Shown here: piece after piece, positions 1-8,743 of the stretch
Layout of the letters: each line of letters opens with the position of its first letter
How positions within the stretch are numbered: the stretch's first letter is position 1
Origin: Chloroflexi bacterium UBA5189
GTDB taxonomy: Bacteria > Chloroflexota > Limnocylindria > Limnocylindrales > CSP1-4
Assembly (NCBI GenBank): GCA_002413045.1
Contig: DHWF01000041.1
Span: 40,966-104,965, forward strand
DNA length: 64,000 nt
Direction: 5' to 3'
Notes under the pieces: generated by a model
What the model was told of the DNA's origin: nothing
Databases searched by the model: none
The model's input: the letters and a program-made list of their open reading frames with translations, nothing else
Position numbers and translations under genes: made by a program

Positions 1-38
1 GTCCGGACGACCAGCATCCCTCGTGTCGAACGCGTGCG

Positions 39-287
39 ATGCGCGAGGCACACTGGCAAGGGCGATGGACGGGCGGTCCACTCCAGGAAGTCGTGCGAGC
101 GATCGCGGTCGAGGCTGCTCCGTGGCTTGAGGACGTCCGGATCGAAGGCCCGGAGTCTGTCGCCGAGGCAGGTCATGTCTTTACGCTTTACGCGTCGAAT
201 CTTGAGTACGGGGTGCTCGGGTCTGGAGCTCGATGGTCAGACGCGGCCGCTGACCTCGCGGCCAACATGGAAGTCGTCCAACCGTGA
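39..287 (+). CDS. Small hypothetical protein, possibly continuing upstream of the window
   Basis: I do not recognise a family in this 82-residue protein, but its composition is protein-like, with a mixed hydrophobic and acidic C-terminal half ending in EVVQP. The ATG at 39 is the first start in the window; the frame is open back to base 3, so the gene may begin upstream. It ends 22 nt before the SUKH-like gene, and the 26 bases from just before its stop codon recur at the stop of that gene. A link to an immunity cassette is inferred from this neighbour only. Confidence 0.5.
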   Translation: MREAHWQGRWTGGPLQEVVRAIAVEAAPWLEDVRIEGPESVAEAGHVFTLYASNLEYGVLGSGARWSDAAADLAANMEVVQP

Positions 288-308
288 CATTCCTCAACGC
301 TCACTGAA
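283..308 (+). repeat. 26-bp direct repeat, copy 1 (includes stop codon of first gene)
   Basis: These bases begin CGTGACATT and end ACTGAA. They match positions 890-915 at 22 of 26 bases. In both copies the TGA inside CGTGACATT is the stop codon of the preceding gene. Confidence 0.75.
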
Positions 309-309
309 C

Positions 310-894
310 GTGAGCGATGACGTTCGCGGGTCCATCGCCTCGATCGAGGCAAGCCTCCGACGACTGGAGCGGCCCGCGCTGGCCATGCTCAATCCCGGCG
401 TCAAATCCGAAGCCGTCCGACCGAAGCTGGCAAGTCGCGGGCTGCACCCGTCGAGTGATCTCCTGGCTCTCTGGGAGTGGCGCGACGGAACCGGAGGGCC
501 ATCGGACGCCAAGCTCGGTGACCTCTGGCTCGTACCCGGCTTCTACCTGCTTTCGGTCGATGACGCCACGAAGAACTTCGATGCCTTCCTGCAGAGCCCA
601 CGCTGGCAGTCGGGTTGGTTACCCATCCTCGCGGACGGCGGAGGGGATTTCATGGCCCTCGACTGCTCAAGTGGCGACCACCGGGGCGCGGTCTATCACT
701 TCCGGATCGACCAACCCGAGCATCCGCTCGAATACCTAACCGTGGGCCAAATGCTGGCGACTTACGCAGCGGCATTCCAACGCGGTGTCTTCCACATTGA
801 CCGTGATGGATTCTTCAACCTCGACTATGACGCCTTCGCCCAGCTCGCCGCCGACCTTAACCCGACGGTCCCGTGGTGGAGGGACGACGCGTGA
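310..894 (+). CDS. SMI1/KNR4 (SUKH) family immunity-like protein
   Basis: The 194-residue product resembles SUKH-superfamily proteins: an N-terminal helix, then HPSSDLLALWEWRDGT, an acidic middle, and a long C-terminal half ending near PWWRDD. SUKH proteins are mostly cytoplasmic immunity proteins that neutralise nuclease-type polymorphic toxins; that role is inferred, because no toxin gene is visible. I chose GTG 310, just after the preceding gene; ATG 388 is an alternative. The frame is open back to 34, but that part overlaps the upstream gene and has unnatural composition. The stop codon lies in the second copy of a 26-bp repeat. Confidence 0.7.
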   Translation: MSDDVRGSIASIEASLRRLERPALAMLNPGVKSEAVRPKLASRGLHPSSDLLALWEWRDGTGGPSDAKLGDLWLVPGFYLLSVDDATKNFDAFLQSPRWQSGWLPILADGGGDFMALDCSSGDHRGAVYHFRIDQPEHPLEYLTVGQMLATYAAAFQRGVFHIDRDGFFNLDYDAFAQLAADLNPTVPWWRDDA

Positions 895-915
895 CATTTA
901 CCAACGCTGACTGAA
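890..915 (+). repeat. 26-bp direct repeat, copy 2 (includes stop codon of SUKH gene)
   Basis: This matches 283-308 at 22 of 26 bases. Together the two copies bracket the SUKH-like gene as if it were a cassette unit. Confidence 0.75.
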
Positions 916-1475
916 GCGACTGAGACCTTGCCCGGGGTCCGCGGGCGAGTTCTCAGTTTCAGCATTGAAGGGTTACGGGGCGACCTGGAGCTGCGATGTC
1001 CCGATGAACGGCGGGATGAACCCTGGCAGGGTGAGGAACGAGCCGATCGTCCCGTGATCGTGGCCGGTCGTCGCCGGTACGGTGATGGTCGTCGGGAAGC
1101 CGCCGAGGCCGTTGAGTACCACGCCGGAGATCCTGATCCAGTCGTTACTGCTCCACCACGTGACGTTGCCATGGTCGCTGGTAGTGCCCAGCAGCCCAAA
1201 TTGGACAGGTCTGCTCTCGCCATGCGCATGTGGCGCGAGCTGGCTGCGAGGAAACACGGCCGGCGCCGCGCGACGCCGTCAGAACCTGGCGAGCCAATCT
1301 CCGGTCCGCTCGTTCGCTGACGGCCTGACTCCTCTCGCGAATCGGACCTTGACGGGGGGAGATCGAACGTCGACGATCGGTGCGGGCTGGCGTCTATTGC
1401 TGAGTCGAGCGCACGTGGCGCGTGGGGGGATTTGCGGAGTAGTGGCCAGCACCGATGGTCATTGAGGAGGTCCTT
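895..1475. other. Gene-poor stretch
   Basis: About 580 bases without a confident intact gene. It starts inside repeat copy 2 and holds a possible minus-strand gene remnant (973-1257). Before the next gene there is only AT-poorer sequence with no clear promoter hexamer. The other open frames here have arginine- and serine-rich composition typical of shadow frames. Confidence 0.5.
973..1257 (-). pseudogene. Possible remnant of a secreted or surface protein
   Basis: The C-terminal 75 residues of this frame have natural composition rich in Gly, Thr, Ile and Trp (for example VTWWSSNDWIRISGVV) and end in a clean stop. The first 20 residues look random and there is no signal peptide or ribosome binding site. 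It may be the 3' end of a decayed or frameshifted gene. I recognise no family. Confidence 0.3.
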
Positions 1476-1964
1476 GTGGTTCGGAAGCGGCCGAGTGTCA
1501 TCGGCGTGATCGTCGCTGTTGCGGCTGCGCTCCTGCTGGTTGCTGCACCGGTCGCCGCAAGGAATGAGGCCACCGCGCACTCATGCCAGCACGGCGGCTA
1601 CCTGACGCTCCAACGTGCCGACGGCTCGACGTTCGCGTCGCAAAGCGACTGCGTTTCCTACGGTGCGTCCGGCGGCATGCTCTACGCGCCGTCACTGGCG
1701 ACGAGCCTGAACCCCGTCGAGCGTCTCCAGGTCGTGACCTACACGGTCCAGGGGTTCCACGCATCCAGCACGGTCACGCTCACGTTCGTGACGCAAGGCG
1801 GAAACTCCCTGAACCCCCAGACACTCAGCACGGACGCGACCGGGACTGGCACCTGGACGGGGTATTACGACTTCGTCGCCTGTCCGAACGCGATCACCGT
1901 GACCGCAACCGACGCCAGCGGGGTCATGGCGTCACTGATCCAGACCCTGCTCTGCGCTCCATAG
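1476..1964 (+). CDS. Secreted protein with Cys-Gly-Gly...DG...CVSY motif
   Basis: A 162-residue exported protein. GTG 1476 is preceded by GAGGAGG at 1464-1470, which decides the start over ATG 1455. Basic residues MVRKR precede a hydrophobic stretch to about residue 27 and a likely signal-peptidase site near AAPVAARN. The mature N-terminus carries SCQHGGYLTLQRADG...CVSYGASGG, a motif I associate with small secreted actinobacterial and Chloroflexota proteins. The rest is Thr- and Val-rich, consistent with a beta-sandwich (Ig-like) fold. Function unknown. Confidence 0.75.
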   Translation: MVRKRPSVIGVIVAVAAALLLVAAPVAARNEATAHSCQHGGYLTLQRADGSTFASQSDCVSYGASGGMLYAPSLATSLNPVERLQVVTYTVQGFHASSTVTLTFVTQGGNSLNPQTLSTDATGTGTWTGYYDFVACPNAITVTATDASGVMASLIQTLLCAP

Positions 1965-2136
1965 TCCTCGACGCCATCGGCGCGCCCGGAACATCGCCAT
2001 CGGCAACGCCGCGGGCGCTGTGAATCGGCCACTGTATGGTCGGTGATACGGGCTCGGCCTACACTCCGGGCTGACGCGCGCCACACCCACCGTCGCTGCG
2101 TGCGTCTGCGGGACTCGCACGAGGAGCACTCCAGGC

Positions 2137-4230
2137 TTGTCCGATTCGATCCTTGGCCGGCTCAGGGGGCCCGTCGACCTCAAGGGCCTCAGCGAGGCGC
2201 AGCTCGCGCAGCTTGCGACCGAGATCCGCGAGACGATCATCACGACCGTCGCGACGACCGGTGGCCACCTCGGTTCCAGCCTCGGCGTCGTCGAGATCGC
2301 GATTGCCCTGCACCGGCTGCTCGATTCGCCGCGCGACAGGATCGTGTGGGATACCGGCCACCAGGCGTACGCACACAAGCTGCTGACCGGCCGCCTGGAG
2401 CGGTTCGGGACGCTGCGCCAGATCAATGGCATCGGCGGCTTCCCGCGCAGGTCCGAAAGCGAGCACGACGTGTTCGACGGCGGCCACGCCGGGACCGGCC
2501 TGTCGATCGCGGAAGGGCTCGCCTCTGCCCGGGATATCCGCCATGGCAGCGAGCGGATCGCCGTGGTGGTCGGCGATGCGGCACTCATGACCGGGCTCTC
2601 GCTCGAGGCCCTCAACGACATCGGTCATCGCCAGACGCCCATGCTGATCGTGCTGAACGACAACGAGATGTCGATCAGTGCGACGGTCGGGGCGTTCTCG
2701 ACGTACCTCTCGAAGATCAAGCTCAGCGGCGCCTGGCAGTCCAGCAAGCACGCCTGGGACGGCGTGGTCCGGCGAATCCCGGTGGTCGGGCCGTCGGCGC
2801 TCATGTGGAGCCAGCGGCTCCGCCGGTCCGTGGTCAACCTCGCCAGCCCCGGCCAGCTCTTCGAGGACCTTGGGATCACCTACATCGGCGTGATCCCCGG
2901 GCACGACATCCATGCGCTGCTCCAGACCTTCGGCCGGGTGTTCGAGCTCAAGGGCCCGACGATCGTCCATGTTCGAACCCAGAAGGGCCGTGGCTACAAG
3001 CCGGCCGAGAAAGATCAGGTCTCGTTCCACGGCGCGGCGCTGCCGCCGATGGAGTTGGTCCCGGCGACCGCGGCGACGGAAGGCGGCAACGGATCCAGCG
3101 CAGCGGCGGTCGGCGCCGCGCCCGCCGCAGCGACGTCGGCCAAGGCCATCCGGCCGGGCAGCCACCACGGCGCCGGCTCGAACGGCGACGCCCTGTCGCC
3201 GCCGACACCCGTGAGCGCGGGCAAGAAGCCGCCGAGCTACACGTCGGTGTTCGTGAGCGAGCTGATCGAGCTCGCCCGCCACGACGATCGGATCGTCGCG
3301 ATCACGGCGGGCATGCCGACCGGCACCGGGCTGTCGAAGTTCCAGGCAGTCTTCCCGGATCGATTCCACGACGTCGGCATCGCCGAGCAGCACGCGGTCA
3401 CGATGGCGAGCGGCATGGCCATCACCGGCTTGCGGCCGGTCGTGGCGCTCTACTCGACGTTCCTCCAGCGCGCATTCGACCAGACCGTCCATGACGTCTG
3501 CCAGAACGACCTCCCGGTACTGCTCGCGGTCGATCGGGCGGGGCTCGTCGGCGAGGACGGCACCTCCCACCAGGGCATGTTCACGATCCCGGCACAGCGC
3601 CAGCTGCCGTACCTCGTCTTGGCGAGCCCGAAGGACGAGCAGGAGCTTCGCTCGCTCGTCCACACGGCGTTCGCGCAGGAGCATCCGTTCGCGCTGCATT
3701 ACCCGCGCGATCCCGGGTTCGGGTTGGCCGACGCGCCACCGATCGAGATCCCCGTCGGGAAGGGCGAGGTGCTGCGGACTGGTGACGACATCCTGTTCGT
3801 CGGCTTCGGGCCAATCGTCGCGCGGTCCGTCGAGGTCGCCGATGCGCTCGCGCTCGATGGCTGGTCGGTCGGGATCGTCAACGCGCGGTTCGCGAAGCCG
3901 CTCGACCGCGAGCTGATCCTCGAGCAGGCACGCGGCAAGCGGCTCGTCGTGACGTTCGAGGAGAGCGTCGTGACCGGCGGGTTCGGCAGCGCGGTGCTCG
4001 AGGCGGTCGAGGAGGCGCGGCTCACGGACGCGGCGCTGCGCGAGACGTCCGTCCGCATCCTCGGCATCCCCGGCGATCGATTCGTGGATCACGGCGCCGT
4101 CGGCGACCTGCGGCGCATGCTTCGACTCGACGCGGCGGGCCTCGAGGAGCAGGTTCGCGGGGCCATCTCGACCCTCGCCCTCGAGCCGGCGCACCGGGCC
4201 GCGCCAGTAGTGGCTGCACGCGCCGTCTGA
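2137..4230 (+). CDS. dxs: 1-deoxy-D-xylulose-5-phosphate synthase
   Basis: Dxs condenses pyruvate and glyceraldehyde-3-phosphate using thiamine diphosphate, the first step of the MEP isoprenoid pathway in the cytoplasm. Visible features are GGHLGSSLGVVEIA near residue 45, the ThDP motif VVGDAALMTG...LNDNEMSIS around 144-175, and the transketolase-like pyrimidine domain with DVGIAEQHAV and LYSTFLQRAFDQ. The 697 residues exceed the usual 620-640 because a Gly/Ala/Ser-rich linker of about 65 residues (300-362) joins the two catalytic domains. The first ThDP motif reads GDAA rather than the common GDGA. The start is TTG 2137 with GAGGAG at 2121-2126. The later MEP enzyme ispH lies at 17535. Confidence 0.96.
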   Translation: MSDSILGRLRGPVDLKGLSEAQLAQLATEIRETIITTVATTGGHLGSSLGVVEIAIALHRLLDSPRDRIVWDTGHQAYAHKLLTGRLERFGTLRQINGIGGFPRRSESEHDVFDGGHAGTGLSIAEGLASARDIRHGSERIAVVVGDAALMTGLSLEALNDIGHRQTPMLIVLNDNEMSISATVGAFSTYLSKIKLSGAWQSSKHAWDGVVRRIPVVGPSALMWSQRLRRSVVNLASPGQLFEDLGITYIGVIPGHDIHALLQTFGRVFELKGPTIVHVRTQKGRGYKPAEKDQVSFHGAALPPMELVPATAATEGGNGSSAAAVGAAPAAATSAKAIRPGSHHGAGSNGDALSPPTPVSAGKKPPSYTSVFVSELIELARHDDRIVAITAGMPTGTGLSKFQAVFPDRFHDVGIAEQHAVTMASGMAITGLRPVVALYSTFLQRAFDQTVHDVCQNDLPVLLAVDRAGLVGEDGTSHQGMFTIPAQRQLPYLVLASPKDEQELRSLVHTAFAQEHPFALHYPRDPGFGLADAPPIEIPVGKGEVLRTGDDILFVGFGPIVARSVEVADALALDGWSVGIVNARFAKPLDRELILEQARGKRLVVTFEESVVTGGFGSAVLEAVEEARLTDAALRETSVRILGIPGDRFVDHGAVGDLRRMLRLDAAGLEEQVRGAISTLALEPAHRAAPVVAARAV

Positions 4231-4313
4231 CGCACCCCACTGGCTTCGGGGGTAAGCCTCGGCGAACCGGCGTGTGCCACCATGCGGTGGTGACCGGTGT
4301 ACGTTCGCCTCGG

Positions 4314-5057
4314 ATGCGACTCGACGAGCTCATCCTCAATCGGGGCCTCGCCGAATCGCGCTCCCGTGCCCAGGCGCTGCTGCTCGCCGGCAAGGTCCGC
4401 GTCGGGGAGGGCGATGGAGCGAGATTCGATCGGAAGCCGGGCGATCTCGTGGATTCGTCGATCGCGATCGACGTTGCCGAACCGGAGCCGTACGTGAGTC
4501 GCGGGGGCCACAAGCTCGCCGCGGCGCTCGATGCGTTTGGCGTCGATCCGGCGGGTCGCGTGTGCCTCGACGTCGGCGCGTCGACCGGCGGCTTCACGGA
4601 CGTCCTGCTCCAGGGCGGCGCGCGCCGCGTCTTCGCGGTCGACGTTGGCCGCGGGCAGCTCGCCGAGGCGCTCCGACGCGATTCGAGAGTGGTCTCGATG
4701 GAGCGCACGAACGCCCGAACCCTCACCGCGTCGACGCTCCCGGAGCGAATCTCGCTCGCGAGCGTCGACGTGTCGTTCATCTCGCTCCGCCTCGTGCTCG
4801 CGCCGATCGCATCGACCTTCGAGGCCGCCGGCGGCGACCTGATCCCGCTCGTGAAGCCGCAGTTCGAGGCGGGTCGCGGTGAGACGAAGGGCGGCGTGGT
4901 GCGCGATCCGGCGATCCACGAGCGCGTGCTGCGCGAGGTCGAGGATGCGGCGCGGGCCGCGGGCCTGGAGACGCTCGGGTCGATCCCGTCGCCGATCCTG
5001 GGCCCGGAAGGCAACCGCGAGTTCCTGCTTCACTTGCGCGTCCCGAGGGCCGCATGA
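4314..5057 (+). CDS. tlyA: TlyA-family rRNA (cytidine-2'-O)-methyltransferase
   Basis: The 247-residue protein has an N-terminal S4 RNA-binding domain (MRLDELILNRGLAESRSRAQ, residues 1-60) and an FtsJ/RrmJ-like SAM-binding domain starting PYVSRGGHKLAAAL, with LDVGASTGGFTDVLL as the SAM loop. The family 2'-O-methylates cytidines in 16S and 23S rRNA; some members were once described as hemolysins. ATG 4314 is chosen because the S4 domain begins there. TACGTT at 4300-4305 lies 8 nt upstream with no Shine-Dalgarno. The 3' end overlaps nadK by 4 nt, starting a coupled run to rluB. Confidence 0.93.
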   Translation: MRLDELILNRGLAESRSRAQALLLAGKVRVGEGDGARFDRKPGDLVDSSIAIDVAEPEPYVSRGGHKLAAALDAFGVDPAGRVCLDVGASTGGFTDVLLQGGARRVFAVDVGRGQLAEALRRDSRVVSMERTNARTLTASTLPERISLASVDVSFISLRLVLAPIASTFEAAGGDLIPLVKPQFEAGRGETKGGVVRDPAIHERVLREVEDAARAAGLETLGSIPSPILGPEGNREFLLHLRVPRAA

Positions 5058-5920
5058 CCGCCCCGGAGACCATGCCCCCCGTCCGCCGCATCGGCTTTGC
5101 CTTCAACCCGACAAGCGACCCGGCGATCGAGCTTCGCGAGCGCGCCTCGAGCTGGGCGGACGCCCACGGCGTGGCCAGCTGGGCGGCCCAGGCCGCCGAT
5201 CGCGAGGCGCTCCATCGCGAGCTGCCAGGGAGCGACATCCTCGTCGTCCTCGGCGGCGACGGCACGTTCCTGCGCGCCGCGCGGGCCGTGATCGAGGACG
5301 ACGTGCCGATCCTCGGGATCAACGTCGGCAAGGTCGGCTTCCTGTCGAAGGTCGAGGCCGGCGAGCTCGAGCGCGTCCTGGCACACCTCGTGGAAGGCCG
5401 CTACACCATCGAGCCGCGGATGGCGCTCGAAGGCCGGATCCTGCGTGCCGGCAGTTCGCTCCCCGGCGATCGTCTCGTCGCGCTCAACGACATCGTCGTC
5501 GCGCGTGGTTCGCTTGCCCGTGTCGTCCGGCTCGACACCAGCATCGATTCGAGCCATCTCGCCTCGTTCGTCGCGGACGGCCTCGTCATCGCCAGCCCGA
5601 CCGGCTCGACCGGCTACTCGTTCTCCGCCGGTGGCCCGATCCTCGGGCCGACCGCGCGCAACCTCGTCGTCACGCCGATCGCGGGCTACCTGACCACGAT
5701 CCGATCGGTCGTCGTCGGGCCGGAGGCGGTCGTGCGCTGCCGCGTGGTCGGCGCTGACGAGTCGCTCGTGTCGATCGACGGGCGCGAGGACATTCCGCTC
5801 GAGGTCGGCGACATCGTCGAGGTCCGGGCGATCGAGCGGCCAGTCCGACTCGTCGAGCCGGAAGGCTCGCTCCCGTTCTGGGACCTGTTCCGCCAGAAGG
5901 TCGAGCTGCTGCCGTCATGA
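5054..5920 (+). CDS. nadK: NAD kinase
   Basis: It phosphorylates NAD+ to NADP+ in the cytoplasm. The 288-residue protein shows the GGDG motif (VVLGGDGTFLRAAR, about residues 64-77), NVGKVGFLSK and the conserved ASPTGSTGYSFSAGGPI. Length is normal. It overlaps tlyA (ATGA) upstream and recN (ATGA) downstream, an order common in Gram-positive relatives. No regulatory signal is visible of its own. Confidence 0.96.
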   Translation: MTAPETMPPVRRIGFAFNPTSDPAIELRERASSWADAHGVASWAAQAADREALHRELPGSDILVVLGGDGTFLRAARAVIEDDVPILGINVGKVGFLSKVEAGELERVLAHLVEGRYTIEPRMALEGRILRAGSSLPGDRLVALNDIVVARGSLARVVRLDTSIDSSHLASFVADGLVIASPTGSTGYSFSAGGPILGPTARNLVVTPIAGYLTTIRSVVVGPEAVVRCRVVGADESLVSIDGREDIPLEVGDIVEVRAIERPVRLVEPEGSLPFWDLFRQKVELLPS

Positions 5921-7779
5921 GCGTCGCGCCCGGGCGGTTGCTGGAGCTGTCCGTCCGCGACCTCGCGCTTATCGAGCGCCTGCGCCTGGAGCTGGAGCCC
6001 GGCCTGAACGTGCTGACGGGCGAGACCGGTGCCGGCAAGAGCCTGCTGATCGACGCTCTTGGACTCGCGCTCGGCGCGCGCGCGGACACGTCCCTCGTGC
6101 GCCACGGGGCAGAGGCCGCGCGCGTGGAGGCGCTGTTCGACCGGCTCCCGGAGCCGCTGATCGCTTCGCGCGAGGTCGGCGCGGGCGGGCGCTCGACGGC
6201 GCGGCTCGACGACCAGGCGGTCACGGCGGCGCGACTCGCCGAGACGGTCGGACCACTGGTCGAGATCCACGGCCAGCACGACCAGTCGCGCCTCCTCGAC
6301 GAGCGCTGGCAGCGCGAGCTGCTCGACGCGTTCGGCGAGCACGCGGAGGCAAGAATCGAGATGGCGCGGGCGGTGGAGCGGTGGCGCGAGAACCGCGCGG
6401 CGCTTGCCGAGGTCGCGGTCGAACCGCGCGAGGTCGAGCGGCGGCTCGAGCTCCTGCGGCACGAGGTCGAGGAGATCGGCGGCGCCCGCCTCCGCGCCGG
6501 CGAGGCCGCGGAGATCAAGGAGCGCCTCGAGCGCGCGCGCAACGGCGAGGCCATCGCTCGCGGCGCGACCGCGATCCGCAACGCCCTGGACGGGGAGGGG
6601 AACGGCGCCCGCGACGCTGTCGCCGGCGCGGTTCGTGAGGCGCGCTCCGTGGCCCGCGTCGATTCTCGCTTCGAGGAGGTGGCGACGCGCCTCGCCGGGC
6701 TCGAGGCGGAGCTGGAGGACGTTGGCGCGGAGGTCCGGCGCCTGAGCGAGGGCCTGGGCGATGACGCAGCCGGCCTGCTCGCAGTGGAGGAGCGTCTCTC
6801 GCGGATCTACTCCCTGGAACGCCGCTATGGCGAGGACGAGGCCGCAGTCATCGCACACGGCGAGCGTGCCGCCTCCGAGATCGAGCGACTGGAGGGTCTC
6901 GAAGGCGAGCGCCACCGCCGCGAAGCCGACGATGCACGACTCCTGGGCATCGTCGCGGGGGCCGCAGCGGACCTGTCACGCCGCCGCCGAGCCGCCGCGG
7001 AACGCCTCGGCGCGGCCGCGGATTCCACGCTCAGGAGCCTCGGGTTCCGCGCCGGCGCGTTCGGTGTTGACGTCGGGCGCCGAATTGCCGGGCCGGCCGA
7101 GCCGGCGATTGAGCTCGACGGCGATGCCGTCGCCTTCGACGCCACCGGCGCCGACGAGGTCGTGTTCCGGTTCGCGCCGAACCCGGGCGAGCCGCCGCGG
7201 GCGCTAGCGAGGATCGCATCGGGTGGCGAGCTGTCGCGTGTCGCGCTCGCGATCAAGCAGGTTCTCGCGAGCGCGGACGACACGCCGACGCTCGTCTTCG
7301 ACGAGGTCGATGCCGGCATCGGTGGCCGCACCGCCGATCCGGTCGGGCGCAGCTTGTGGGCGCTCGCGCGGGATCACCAGGTCCTCGTCGTTACGCACCT
7401 GCCCCAGATCGCGGCCCATGCCGACGCGCACTTCCGGATCGCCAAGCGCGAGCGCGACAGCCGCACGATCACCGAGATCGAGCGGCTCGATCGCGAGGGT
7501 CGGATCATCGAGCTCGCGGCGATGCTCGGCGGCGGATCGCCGCTCGATTCGGGCGCCGACGGCGCCACGCCGCCCCTCGTCACGAAGAGCGGGCTGATTG
7601 CCGTCGGCCCGGGTTCGAGCGACGAGCCGGATGACCCGATCGATCTGGAGGCTGCGGAGCCAGCCGATCTCGTCGCGGGCGCCGCCGCGGCCCCAGGGGG
7701 CTCGGCGCTCCTCGCATCGGCTCGAGAGCTGCTCGATGCAGCGGAGGCGTGGCGCGGCCGGCCGGTCGTCCCGGCCTGA
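5917..7779 (+). CDS. recN: DNA repair protein RecN
   Basis: RecN is an SMC-like ATPase that helps tether broken DNA ends during double-strand-break repair. The N-terminus has the Walker A motif LTGETGAGKSLLIDAL; EIHGQHDQSRLLD follows near residue 110. The middle is a long charged coiled coil. The C-terminus has the ABC signature IASGGELSRVALAIK, Walker B TLVFDEVDAGIGG and VVTHLPQIAAHAD. At 620 residues it is longer than the usual 550-570; the extra is an acidic, low-complexity tail after about residue 540. It overlaps nadK by 4 nt. Confidence 0.95.
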   Translation: MSVAPGRLLELSVRDLALIERLRLELEPGLNVLTGETGAGKSLLIDALGLALGARADTSLVRHGAEAARVEALFDRLPEPLIASREVGAGGRSTARLDDQAVTAARLAETVGPLVEIHGQHDQSRLLDERWQRELLDAFGEHAEARIEMARAVERWRENRAALAEVAVEPREVERRLELLRHEVEEIGGARLRAGEAAEIKERLERARNGEAIARGATAIRNALDGEGNGARDAVAGAVREARSVARVDSRFEEVATRLAGLEAELEDVGAEVRRLSEGLGDDAAGLLAVEERLSRIYSLERRYGEDEAAVIAHGERAASEIERLEGLEGERHRREADDARLLGIVAGAAADLSRRRRAAAERLGAAADSTLRSLGFRAGAFGVDVGRRIAGPAEPAIELDGDAVAFDATGADEVVFRFAPNPGEPPRALARIASGGELSRVALAIKQVLASADDTPTLVFDEVDAGIGGRTADPVGRSLWALARDHQVLVVTHLPQIAAHADAHFRIAKRERDSRTITEIERLDREGRIIELAAMLGGGSPLDSGADGATPPLVTKSGLIAVGPGSSDEPDDPIDLEAAEPADLVAGAAAAPGGSALLASARELLDAAEAWRGRPVVPA

Positions 7780-7801
7780 GGTCGGGCCGGGTCCTGCGAC
7801 G

Positions 7802-8731
7802 GTGTCCGGCGGCGCGCCGCGGACGGGCCTCGACCGTGCGATCGAGGGGTACCTGACCTTCCTCTCGGCGGAACGGGGCCTCGCCCCGGCGACGATCCGC
7901 GCGTATCGCGGCGACCTCGCGGACTTCGCCGACGCGCGCGGCTCCGCCCAGGACTGGGCGGACGGCCCCGACGCCGCGCTCCGCTACCTTGCCGCGCGCA
8001 CCCGCCGCGGCCGTCGCCTCGATCCCGGGCTCGCGCCGACGAGCCTCCGGCGCCGCGCCGCCGCCATCAAGGGCTTCTACCGCTTCGCGTTCGGGGAGGG
8101 CCTCATCCCGATCGACGTCGCCGCCCATCTCGACCTGCCGCGCATGCCGCGCTTGCTCCCGGAGACCCTCACCCAGGCCGAGGTGGTCCGGCTGCTCGAC
8201 GCACCGCCGCCGAACGCGCTGCTGGAGCGAGCGCTGCTCGAGCTCCTCTATGCCGCGGGCCTGCGCATCTCCGAGGCGCTCAACCTCGATCGCGAGGACC
8301 TCTCACTCGACGGGGCGTTCGTGCGGGTCATCGGCAAGGGCGACCGGGAGCGGCTCGTCCCCGTTGGCGAGGTGGCACTGGACGCGCTGCGGGCTTGGCT
8401 CGACGGCCCGCGCGCCGCGCTCCTCGCCGCCCACCACGTCGCGCCGGTGCGCGGCGGACCGGTCCTCCTCGGCCGGAGCGGGCGCCGGCTCGCGCGCCAG
8501 CAGGCGTGGACGATCGTGAAGCGCGCGGCGGCGGCGGCCGGCCTTTCCGGTCGCGTCAGCCCGCATACGCTCCGACATTCGTTCGCGACCCACCTGCTCG
8601 AAGGCGGCGCCGACCTGCGCATCGTTCAGGAATTGCTCGGACATGCGAGCATCAGCACCACGCAGCTCTACACCCACGTGACGGGGGAACGCATCCGTGA
8701 GGTCTATGCTCGGGCCCATCCACGGGCCTAG
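7802..8731 (+). CDS. xerD: Tyrosine recombinase XerC/XerD
   Basis: The 309-residue protein has an N-terminal SAM-like core-binding domain (IEGYLTFLSAERGLAPATI) and a catalytic domain with the Arg of AAGLRISEALNL, the HxLRHSFATHLL box, GHASIS and the tyrosine of TTQLYTHV. Such enzymes resolve chromosome dimers at dif. Only one Xer gene is present here, so XerC or XerD cannot be told apart with certainty. The start is GTG 7802; the frame is open further upstream but overlaps recN, and homology-like sequence begins near 7830. It sits in the recN-to-rluB run, so it is a core gene and not part of a mobile element. Confidence 0.92.
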   Translation: MSGGAPRTGLDRAIEGYLTFLSAERGLAPATIRAYRGDLADFADARGSAQDWADGPDAALRYLAARTRRGRRLDPGLAPTSLRRRAAAIKGFYRFAFGEGLIPIDVAAHLDLPRMPRLLPETLTQAEVVRLLDAPPPNALLERALLELLYAAGLRISEALNLDREDLSLDGAFVRVIGKGDRERLVPVGEVALDALRAWLDGPRAALLAAHHVAPVRGGPVLLGRSGRRLARQQAWTIVKRAAAAAGLSGRVSPHTLRHSFATHLLEGGADLRIVQELLGHASISTTQLYTHVTGERIREVYARAHPRA

Positions 8732-8743
8732 GGAGGAGTAGGG

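Noticed and set aside
2059..4194. 711-residue open frame opposite dxs
   Set aside because: Composition is Arg/Asp-rich and it is the exact shadow of a clear Dxs; common in very GC-rich DNA.
4231..4313. CCCC...GGGG hairpin after dxs as a terminator
   Set aside because: Only 4-5 bp, no U-run; not convincing.
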